A DNA stretch of 64,000 bases, taken from contig NC_081144.1 in assembly GCF_958295425.1 (NCBI RefSeq), positions 2,398,501 to 2,462,500 of the forward strand. Reading direction: 5' to 3'. A model generated the notes under the pieces. The model was not told where the DNA came from. It saw only the letters and a list, made by a program, of their open reading frames with translations, and searched no databases. A program made the translations under genes and the position numbers. Shown here piece by piece: positions 47,232 to 58,800 of this stretch (position 1 is the first letter of the stretch; each line of letters starts with the position of its first letter). This DNA is from Solea solea. Lineage: Eukaryota > Chordata > Actinopteri > Pleuronectiformes > Soleidae.

Positions 47232-50217
47232 ACACACGCTCTGGAGGTGGAACCGTATGAGAGGGAGGCTGATGTTCCTCCACGACAAGTCATAGTTGAA
47301 ATGTGGTTTGAGGTGCCTGGAGTGTGTGTCTGAGAGGAACTAAGACTTCCAGTCACCCCATTGATTCCTTGAGAGCTAAGTTCATAGGATATCTATTCGG
47401 CACCCATATGCGTAGCATGCAAAGTGATTGGGAACATTGTTAGCAAAAAGAAGTAGGCGATGCATACAGGTTGGCGCTACTCTGACTTCTAAGCTGTTCA
47501 TTTTCTTCAAGGAGGAGAATGCCGATGTCAAATGTGGACTGACTTTGACTAATGTCTGGTTTCTGGTATGTTATCTCATTGAAACACATTTGTTAACTCT
47601 TCACCCCTGTTCCAAAGTGTGAGTGAGTTACTTTCAATCCACAAAACATGCTTAACGCTGATGAGTTACTCCCAGTGGGAGATGTACCTTAATGTCAAAC
47701 ATGTTTGTCCTTTTTTCCAAGGTTCTTCAGGTACAGTTCAGATCGCTTGGATTAAACTCAATGAGAGAGTGTTGTGTATGTTTATAGAAAGGTGTAGACC
47801 ACAGCTGATTTGTATTTAGTTTGTCTCCTTGTGTCAAGCTTTTCTGTCTCACTGTCTGTTCTGCAAAGGTAGACCCCCGTCAGAGCCTATTTATTATGGC
47901 TCACATTTGGCCACTGTCAACATGATTTTGTCTTTGCTGTCACGTTCTCACATGGCTCGATCTACAGCTGTGATTCTTGCCCACTTTGATATTTCAGCTT
48001 TCCATTCACTGCCAATATTTATTTACTGACCAGTCCCACGTGTCCAGTGGTATCCAGTAAAATAGCAAGTCGGTCACTGGTGTTCTGGATTTGTAAATCG
48101 GTGTCATGCCTGTAATGCCCACTCGCCTCCCATTCACATACTCACTAGTGATGCCACTCTGAACCTTATCAGTGACAACTGGTCAAACCGGCATGTGGAA
48201 ATGTGCTTCCTGCTGCTGAATAATTCTCCTGGTTCCCCCCTACTGCCATCTGTTGGAAGGGAGAGTAGTTTCACGTTGTGCAGGCGCAGATGCTGGTGCT
48301 GGTTGCTTGTGAGTTGTAGTCGATGAGGTGTATTCCAGACAAGTGCAACTTCCTCCCCGGCACATGGCAACTGTGGCAGTGCTGCGGTTAGTCGTCGCTG
48401 TTTTGATATTGGTTTGATAATGGTAAAGAAATGGCACCCAGCTATTCCTCATAGACTCTTTCTAAAAATGGACGTAGTCTTACGGTTACAACATTTTTTT
48501 AACAAAAGAAATTAAATCAAGGCCTGAAACTAGCGATTGAGACCGTTAACTCTTCAGGAAAACTGATGCTATAAATAAAGTGACAAGTACAAGCTCACTT
48601 TACCATTGGCTTACATTCAAATGGAGTATTTGTGACCTGTGGAGTCTCCCCCCCTAGTGGCTAAATGCTACTATATGGGAGTCACTTTTCAAATAAAACA
48701 GACTAGGTCCATTTTTATATCCAGTCTATGCTATTGCTGTACTCACTGCGAGTGTGCAGTACTGATGAGGATGCGGCCAGTTGATGTGATGTCGTCATGG
48801 TGATCTACCCTCCGTGATGATGATCCTCTACAACTCAGCACAGAAATCTCAAACAGTGACGTTCTTGTTTTGACACGTTTTAACACTTTTTTTTTTTTTA
48901 CAGCACAGCTTGAAATGGCAATTAACCAAAATGGGAACTTGCGTTCATTTCATTTTGGTAACCATAATGAAATAGGAGGCACTAGGCCTGGCAGGTGCCT
49001 GTGAAATGTACATGTTGACAGTATTACTGATCCATTTTCACACGTTCGTCAAAGACACACGCGTGGTGCTGTTTGAAACGTTTGCCTCACACACAGTAGC
49101 TCAGACTAAAACCACTGTTCGCTCACATCATCCCGACAGTATTTCAACGTGGCAGTTACAGCGTAGTTGTGGTTCTCAGTCGAGAAATACCTTTTGATTT
49201 GACTGTTAAATTTAATGTAGGCCATTGAACCCAATAGACAAATTCCAGTGGTCCTTTGCTGCGTCAGACATCGATGGCATGGTGTCATTTTTAAAAAAAA
49301 ATTCCCCCAAAATGTGTTTTTATAAAATAAGAAGTAAAAGATGAAAAGACTTGGGCAGTTTGAAAAGTCTTTATTCATTATTATGAGTATCTTTGTTTGG
49401 AAATGTATGATTATTAAATATGATATATCAACAACATAATGCTATTTTGTGATGAGCTGATTTAAAACTTGTTACAAAAAGTAGATTAGAGACTGACTGT
49501 AGAAACAGACTCTTGTCTCTAACGCTGATGAGTTAAATTGACGTTCTTTCTGTTGCGAGTAGACTAAAATACACACAGGTTCATATTCATAAGCAACACA
49601 TTTGAAAAGTGTGACAAAGTGCTTTCCACCTCTTACATCTGTATGTTTCTACTAGCTGCATATAAAAATGCATCGTTGTTTTTGCCAAATTATTATTATT
49701 TTTTTTAATTTTGCCTCTGATTTTTAAAATGTAATTGATCTTCTGTCACGTTTCCATCAGTTTGTTCAAATGGAGTGAAATGCAGCAGTTTGCTTTTATG
49801 TTCCCCATTAAAAATGTTCACTGTTTGTATTTACCAAATATAATCTTCCCGCTAAAGAAGCCCTATCTTATTTATGCCATCATACCATCCAGGGGTACGC
49901 GCGAGAACATACATGTCTTGATTGACGGGCCACTGTTACTCTGAATTATATAGAGTACAGGCCTCCATTTTATTCATAAGGTTGCAAGTTAGTATCTATT
50001 ATATAGGTTGGTGTATGTTATGTTAATGTGTATGTTTGTCGTTCAATGCTGCCGTCTTTTACGCAACATTGCATGTACCCCTTGTCACGATCTCCACCAG
50101 AAATCTCATAGAAAACTCACAGTGCTAACATTTTGTAAATAACTATTGGATGTCTGGGTTTCTTACCTAAATTTTGCATTTCTTTCAGAAAACTGGCGAG
50201 AAGGACTGTTCAATAAA
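47232..50217 (+). other. dedd: Probable dedd 3'UTR
   Basis: No gene was recognised. AATAAA at 50212-50217 is the clearest plus-strand polyadenylation signal and would imply a 3'UTR of about 3 kb. Shorter forms using other sites are possible. It contains the inverted-repeat element at 48449-48730. Confidence 0.35.
48449..48730. mobile_element. Short inverted-repeat element in dedd 3'UTR
   Basis: The left end, CATAGACTCTTTCTAAAAAT then GGAC, is an imperfect inverted match of the right end, 'gtccatttttatatccagtc' then 'tatg'. About 280 bases with no coding capacity. Confidence 0.5.
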
Positions 50218-50375
50218 TGAAATGGATGGGTTTTCGATGAAGTCCAAAATCCTTGTTTTGCTTATAGTTCACAAATCACAAATGTTTAGCATATAAGTAT
50301 TATAAGCCGGTCAACGTTCTCCAAATATGGAAATACAGAGGATGTATTTAAATTAACAAACGGGCTCACTTTATA

Positions 50376-50614
50376 CACTATATGGACAAAAGTATTTGGA
50401 CGCCTGATCATTACATATACAGTACTTAAATATGGAGTTGGTCCCACCTTTTGCAGCTATAACAGAATACGTTCTTCAAGGTGTTTCTATTTGAATTTGT
50501 GTCCATTCTTTCTATAGACGACCTGGAATAAAAAAGAATCTTCCTCAAAATGTCTTAGTATGCTGAAAATCCTGATTTGAAACTCCTGAATGCAATACTT
50601 ATGTCCATATAGTG
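50376..50614. mobile_element. Tc1/mariner-type miniature element
   Basis: The left end, CACTATATGGACAAAAGTAT, is the inverted match of the right end, 'atacttatgtccatatagtg'. A TA precedes the left end; the right flank is CA. The 239-base length and missing transposase make it a nonautonomous derivative. Confidence 0.7.
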
Positions 50615-50774
50615 CATCTACCTTTTATTACGGGCTACATCATAAGCCAAATATTTTCCAGATGTGTGTGACACATCCCAGGTGTAAGTTTCCTTTTTCC
50701 ATTCACTCACAGCTTGCCAAATTCACTCACGGAGGAGGGAAAGATCCAGGCTTCATATTATGTGGCAAACCAGT

Positions 50775-50780
50775 TTTATT
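50775..50780 (-). terminator. kcnab2: Candidate kcnab2 polyadenylation signal
   Basis: Minus-strand AATAAA about 660 bases beyond the kcnab2 stop codon. Other sites are possible. Confidence 0.35.
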
Positions 50781-51440
50781 TGTGCCATGAAATATCACTG
50801 CAGAGTAAACGGTGCAAACCATTCTCTATTGCTTTCAACACGCGCACTCAAGGAGAACAATAAAAAGATATGGTGGTTAGTCCAGGTTGACTTGTTTACC
50901 AATAAAAGTAAACCGTGCTGTCTCTTGATCTATTGTCCATGGATCCTCTGTCGTCAGTGATTAAACTGAGCTTTGACTAACCACGGCCTCAGCATGATTA
51001 TCAAACTTCAAACAATATGCTGCCAAGTCCTGTTTAGTTGCTGACTGAGAGGTTTTTTTCCTTTTAAAGAGGTACAGAGGTGAAATGAGTCAGTTTACTC
51101 ATAAAAAGCTGTGGAGGGCAGGATGTTTTTTTTTACCTCAGTGATCAAAATAATCTTTTAGTACAATATAAATTAAGTGATCGCAGGGAGGACTAGACTT
51201 CAGCACCTCCTCTACAGAAACAAGCCTCTTTCATTCTAAAATAAAAGGGGATACCTGGGAATTTTGAACCTGACACTAAATCTAACACGTGTAAACACGT
51301 GTAAATCCAAAAAACAAATAATCATAATACACAATTTAAGTGACAGTCAATTAGGTGAAATGTCATGGACCATTTTGACCTTTTGGAAGCAGAGTCCAGA
51401 TAATCCACTGGTTGTTGATCACAGTTCATCTCTGCTGCTT

Positions 51441-54400
51441 CTACGATCTGAAGTCCTTCTTACTGTAGGACTTGTTTCCCAGGATGTTGTCGATCTCAGA
51501 TACGAGGGACAGCGATAATTTTGGCAGAACCTGTAAAATAAGACGGGACAAAAGAGCTGCAACATGTTAGGGGCTGCAGTGTTGAACACTTGTTTTCAAA
51601 AAACAAAGCAAATCAGTACTGTATGCATATGCACACGCGAGGCGAAGTCTGACTCATTAAAACTACAGAAGTGTTCGTTCAAGCGACAGGTAGATGGAGG
51701 GAAAAAGAGTGGATACAGGCTAAGTTAATTAAAGTTCTACTACTGCTGCTGTAATATGAAATAAGCATTAGAACATTAGAAGACATAAGTGTGTTAATAT
51801 AGTAGCAGCACAAATAAATCACTGTGGGCCCTGGTCACACTGACCAGAGATAAGAAACAGGTGCGTTCAGATAATACCAGGTCTGAACGGGGACAAAGAG
51901 ACTAACAAAAAACTGAATTGTCAGAAGAGCATTCGAGAAGCAACAAACTTTAAAAAAAAAAAGAAAAAAACACTGCCATTTCAGAAGATCCTGAAGATGC
52001 CATATGAAACATCTTCAAGAAAACTCAAGCAAGTCCAGTTGCCAGCATCTACAAGCCTTAAGAACATTTATGGAACCATCCAGGTGCCTGGCATGGAACT
52101 GTCTATATTTGCTGAGTCCACAATCCTTGAGGAACCATCTAGTTGCCTGGATTTACAATCCCTGAGGACACTTATGGAACCATCTAGTTACCTGAAACTA
52201 CAATCCTCAGGGACATTTATAGAACCATCTAGTTGCCTGGATTTACAATCTTCGAGGACACATGGAACGTCTATATTTGCCTGAGTCTACAATCCTTGAG
52301 GAACCATCTAGTTGTCTGGATTTACAATCCCTGAGGACCTGTCTCATTGTCTGAATCTACAGTCCTTGAGGACACTTATGGGACTATAGACAGATGGTCT
52401 GCATGTGCTGCCTGTTTGTTCTCTGACCTGTATTGCTTGAATATTCTCCCTCAGCTGGTCAGCAGTAGAAGCTCCTATGAGGACGGCGTTCACTCCCTCG
52501 TTCCTCAGACACCAGGCTGCGGGAATGTAAAGAAGACAACTGAGCATCACAGAAAAATTGGGCGATAAAAAAAAGACATAAAACAAAGTATTGATTTACC
52601 GATGGCCAGCTGGGGCAGAGTGCAGCCCAGTTGCTCTGCGACCGCATGCAACTCTTTGAGTTTGACCTGCTGACGGTGTCCCTCCTCACTCAGGATCTTG
52701 TCCTTCATCCACTGATAACCCTGTCACAGAGTTCAACACAGAGCGACTTCAAACATGAACAAACAAAAGTGACCGACAGAAAAAATTGCTCTCATTGAAC
52801 ACTTCTAAAATATTTTTAAATGAATTGGAGGCAGAAACATGTGGCTGAAGATGTTTGGCCTAAATGAACTTTATTGATTTTATTGAATCATTTGCTGATT
52901 GTGTGGTTTTATATCACACTTTGTATATTTTAACTAGTTTTTATTCTATTTTATTCTATGTGTATGCTGCATGCTTTAGTGATATGTACTGCTGCCTGTG
53001 TTGGTCAATGAGTTTATATTCCTGGTTAAATAAAGGCTATAATAATATAATAAACATTTATTACTACTATTCTACAGTGTGATTCCAACAATAGAAATAA
53101 TCTAAGTTTCACACTTCTGTACAAAAATCATATCTGCTTAGTTTCCTGTCTTTCCTTTGAAGAACTTCTGTAAATTGTCTGGAAGTGAGTTAATATTAGC
53201 GTAAAGCATTATTTGCATTATTTTATAATAAACCAAATTACCCCACATTCATTTAAAAGCTCTTTTCTACAGTAAAATTGATCATAATTCCATTAGATTA
53301 GAGGAGACAGATGTAGTGAGTAACCTTCAGTGAGGCACGTGACGAGGAGGGAATTCCGTTGTTATATTTCCCTGAGATGATCCCACAGGCCAGTGGAGAC
53401 CATGTCATAGCTCCAATACCTGCACATAAACAGCCAACAGTCCAAATCCTCACAAACACTCAGAGACTTGTTTATGTGCAGTTATACAGGCCGAGGTTAA
53501 CATAGGGTTCACAAACGAGAAATACAAATACATACTAATGTACACTTACTGGCCATTTTCTTAGATGCACCTGTGCAACTGCATGAAATGGTAATTATTA
53601 ATCAGCCAATCACATCACAGAGATGACGTGCTGAATAAACTGAGCATTTAGAATGCAAAAAGATGATTTAAATGACTTTGAACATGGTTATTGGTGTTTT
53701 ACAGAGACCGCTGAACTACTGGGATTTTCATGCACAACCATCTCCGGGGTTCAAAAAAGAGAAAATATCCACTCAGAGGTCAGAGAATGACCAGACTGGT
53801 ATGAAATGATAGAAAGGCAACAATTAACCACTAGTTACAAACTCCGTTTCCAGAAGACCATCTCTGACCATCAAACCTTGAACCACATAGACTTCAGCAG
53901 CAGAAGACCCCAGTGGTCACACCACTGTGTACCTACAGTACAGGAATGTCCTGTGAGTGTGTTTGATGGTAGCTGTGTACCTATCTTATGGAAGAGTTCA
54001 GGAAGCTGCACTTCAACTTTCTCCCTCTGGAACATGTGATACTCTGCCTGTTCGCAGACGGGCGGGATCTGGTTAAACTGTCGCGCCACAGAATACGCCT
54101 CCTACAGCGAGCACAGGAAATTATTATGATTACATCAGCAGAAAGTCTGATATTGTCAAATATAGTTTGAATCTAAGGGACACATGGACATGATGATTAG
54201 AAGATTTGGTCTGCTGTGTGAACTCACCATGATCTCCATGGAGTTCCAGCGTGATGTACCCCAGTAAAGGGCCATTCCGTGGTTGATCACATGGGTCATG
54301 GCCCTCACCGTCTCTACCAGAACAGCCAAAAGTAAGTCACTAAAGTCGTCTCGTTACATTTATGAAATCATAAGCAACATAAATATTCCGTATATAACAC

Positions 54401-55815
54401 AAATCTGCAAACTGACAAAACACAGTCTTTCAGTTAGAAATGTAAACTAGCCTTAAAAACCACACACAGGTCACATTCTAAGTCCTTAAATTAAATTTAA
54501 TTGCATCCACAGAACAAACTTCTGTGTGTTTTTAGTTTCTTTAACTTAAAATTAAGTAAAAGCAAATAATTAAATATGTACGTCTCAGTAAATGAATCAT
54601 TACATAAAGCTAAAAGTGTTGGAGAATTGTCTGCCCACCTTCTATAGGTGTGTTAGGATCCGGTCGATTAGCAAACACCACGTCTACGTAGTCCAGCTGA
54701 AGTCTCTGCAGTGACGCTCTCAGACCTGTTGGTGGAAGGAAGATAAATGTGTTCAGAAAAAAAGGCATTTGGATGTTACAATTAGAATCAGAAGGTCTAT
54801 CATTTTTATTCACAATTACCTTCAATAATATGTTTTCTGGACAATCCTCTTTCTGTTTCTGCTCTGAAAAACAAATACAACTCAAGGTTCACAAGAGAGA
54901 AAAGGTTTGCAGTCTTTGAATTGTCTTTCATTTTGGTTCTTACTTAATTACATACAGATAAGTACCAAAAACAGTTCCACCAAAAATAGACAAATAGAAA
55001 AAGGTCAAGAAATATAGCACAAAATAAAAATAGAATATAAAAAAATGCAGATTTTGACCATAAACTGGGTGATTGACATGACATATGATATGATATGATA
55101 TGATATGATATGATATGATATGATATGATATGATAATAATACACATACTTCCCACCCCAGAAGATTTTGGTGGTGATGACTAAACTGGAACGGCTGCATG
55201 TGAGAACAAAGATAAACACAGAAATCACGACATATTTCAGCAACAACAACAAAAACCACAGGAGTGCATATTAGCAAGTATATTGCTTAAATTCAACATC
55301 TGCCTCATTTTATTTCTGTATTTTATTTTGAAACAATTGGCTGAACTTATGAAATAATTACTAAACTTTTAACTCTAGCGTTTTAGAGGCAGCTATTGTA
55401 GCTTATTTAAAGCAGAGGAATCCAGTGAGGCCGTTTTAAAGAGATACAAAAGCAAACTGCATAAACAATGGATTAATAAAAAAAATGAAAAACAACTTTT
55501 ACTACAAGAATCAATGCAAGAAAAGAAACTGAAATGTATTTAAATGTATCAAATATATATATATAAAAAAAGATGTGTCAGAACACATGATGTGTCATGT
55601 GTTCATTTAAGTCATGGATGTCACATTTGAAGTGAACCTGACATGAAACAATGTCATAATGTGAAAAGTCTACCTCCATCCTTTCTTCTTGATGACGCTC
55701 CCCAAGATGACTTCAGCCCTGAGAAAGAAGAGGGAGGAGGGGGTTCACTCAAACTTAAACAGCTTTCATCAAGCTGATTTTCAGCTAAAATAGAACAAGA
55801 AAAGATTGTGAGATG

Positions 55816-55859
<44 letters not shown>

Positions 55860-58800
55860 CTCAGCATCTTTATGTTCAGAGTTTGGATCCTCGAGCCAAA
55901 TATAGTCAAAGGAGATATTTCTCGCATGAATCTGGTTTTTTTTAAAGCCCATAAAGTTTTAATCAGACATTTTTATCACATTTATCAAAAATTAGGAAAC
56001 AATGTTTCTGATTTTCCATGATTTTTCACGTGTTGACAGTGTAATGCAGTGTTAATGACTGTTCAGACTTTTTCAGACATCAGGGAAACCAAGCCAGGTT
56101 AAACACAAGCTTAAATGAAGACATGCTTACTTTCCTGCACTGTAAACTTCAGCAGTGTCAAACAGGTTGATTCCATTCTCATATGCCAAAGTCGTCAGTT
56201 CCTCTGCCACCTTCAACAGACAGTTTGAGAGGATTATCAGAACATTTTACATCCCCCTCTATTCTCTGAGAACATCCCATCTGTTTAGATTAGAAAATAT
56301 TATTCCTTTAAAAAGTAACAGTTATAAGTTTAGGTTGATTCACTTTATGATTAATCACTATAACATTATATTTATGAACACATTCAAAACACTTTTCCTC
56401 GGATGAATGTTAGGATAAATGTTTGAACAGATTTGAACAGAACTGCCAGTGTGTAAATGTCTATTGAACAACATAATTCCATTAGAACCAAAGCTCTTTA
56501 GCTGATATAGACATCTATCCTTTTGCCTTCCTTAATGGCCTCTTTAGGACTAAACGAACAAAGTTTAGGACAAGATACTTGTTTATTTTTGTTTCATCTT
56601 TGCACTGAATTTATTTATTTTGATGTAATCCTAGTAATGCATTCATCAAACATGAGGCTAGTCTAGATTAAACAACACTGTACAGGTGTCCTACCTCATT
56701 TGTTATCTGTCCTCCAAAGGTGACCCACGTGCCTGCACAAAAATCGAGTCATTAAAACTGGAAGTATTGTTCAGTAAGCGTGTGCACAGATCTGTAAGAA
56801 GACCAGCTAAAATTCAATATTTCTATTTTATTTTCCTTGATTTTCTAGTGTGAAGTTTGGTATTTGTTGAGTGAATTGGATATACTGTAATTGTGCTTGT
56901 GTGTACATATGCACAGTATCTGCTATACTTACCTAATCCAAGACAGGACACCCTCAGTCCAGATTTACCCAGATTTCTGTGGACACAAAAGGTGAGAATC
57001 ACATAAAGTTTACATTCTGCTTTGAATATCTCTGACATGCAGTTTGAGGGCGTTTCATATTTGAATTTCTGCTGGATGTTTTCACAGTAAATGGCTCAAT
57101 AGCCCTGATCACGGGGCTACTAAGGGTCACTATGGGTAACTTTTTGCCTAAAATACTGAAGAACGACATCACTATATAAATAAAGGCATAAACAAGTCCA
57201 GACAAATGTTGAATTCAAACATATAAATGCAACATTTTCTGTTTAAAAGTAAAATAACTGTGGGATTTTCCAGGAGAGCAGGCTGATGATTTCCTGACTG
57301 ATAATGTACGTTCTACCACACAGTGTCCATGTTGATGCGCTGTAGACAAATACAGTGGCTTACTGTGGCTGTGTCTCAAATAACTGCAGCCTTCATCAGC
57401 TGCATTTGGAGGCCAGAAGGTGTCAAAATCAGGTGTGTGTGTTTGTGTTGCACTGTGTTCTTACCTGTAAATCATGCCTGTAGAATAAGACGTACTGTCC
57501 CTGAGTGACACATGGTTCATTTTGAGGAAATCCTCCAGGTTCTTGAGTTGAGCAGCTGCACGAACCTCCTTCAGCCGCTGAAACTCTGCCAAGTGGTGAC
57601 TGCGCTGCTGCCTCTCCTCCTGCTCCAGTGTTTGCTCAGACAAGAAAAAGCTCAGGCCGCTGTGTACACTCTCGCTCATGGATGCCAGAGACAGTAACTT
57701 GCCTGCAGACATGCCACCTCCACTGCTGATGCTGCTGCTTCGACTCCCAGGAGGCAACGCTCCGCTGCCTCCTGGCTTGGGCATCTGGAGAGCGAAGACC
57801 AAACAAAAGCCATGACTTGCATCTCTAAGGCTGCATTTACACTGATTGGTGCAAGTGACCCAGAATCAGATATGAGACATGACAGTGTAAGCATGGATTC
57901 AGATATCGTCAGATCAGGATCAGGCCTCATTTGTATGTGGAAATAAATCAGATATGAATCAGACGTGTGCTTCGGTGTCTACAACTTCAGATCACATATT
58001 CAGCAACTTGTACTCCCTTAAGAAAAGGATGACGGAGAATTATGTAAATACATGTTTAGATAGATAGATACTTTATTCATCTCACAGAGAAATTCACACT
58101 ACCTTTGATCACATGACTCTTTCAACCTGTGTAATGGAGGACGAAGACTAAAACCAGTGGACTCATGCCAAGGTTCTACATCTTTGTGGCAAGGATTTTC
58201 ACTTCTGTTTTGGCCCGCTAAGCATTTTCAGGTCAGTTGCCACGCCCACCCTGTGGTTTGTTTCCCGGACTGTTAACCAGCGTAAATGTGCATCACTATT
58301 AAACACAATATACGGAGGTCCTCAGATATGAAAACCATATCAGAATTGGGCAGTGTAAATGCAGCCATTGCCTCTTCTCATCTCGTCTGACCCCCACGTG
58401 CATCGTGACATGTGACGTAACCACGACTGTTTGAGGCTCTCTGCTCTGTCTCTGCATTATTCAAGTACAAGCCCTGAGTAATTTATACCCGAGTACGTCT
58501 GTGCTGACGAGAGATAAACATGCACACGATGATGCAGCGGTGTAGACATACGTGACAGGCAGATGTGCGACGTATACCCACAACAAAGAGGTTCCGGGAT
58601 TTCCATATTACCACTTTAAAATGTGCAGATTTACATAAACACCATTCCTTTTTCACAGAATTTGCAATCAAGTCATTTGTTTTTGCAAATAAAAGCTGGG
58701 GGATGTTGGTCTTACGAATCATTTAAAACAAGGACATTTGTCAAAATATGTCATAGAATTTCAAAATAAATGTGTTTGTTTGGATGTGGAATGATACATA

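Noticed and set aside
54940..55277. Three overlapping frames with repeated SYHII
   Set aside because: They are translations of the TGATA microsatellite and flank; only 45 bases there are a real kcnab2 exon.
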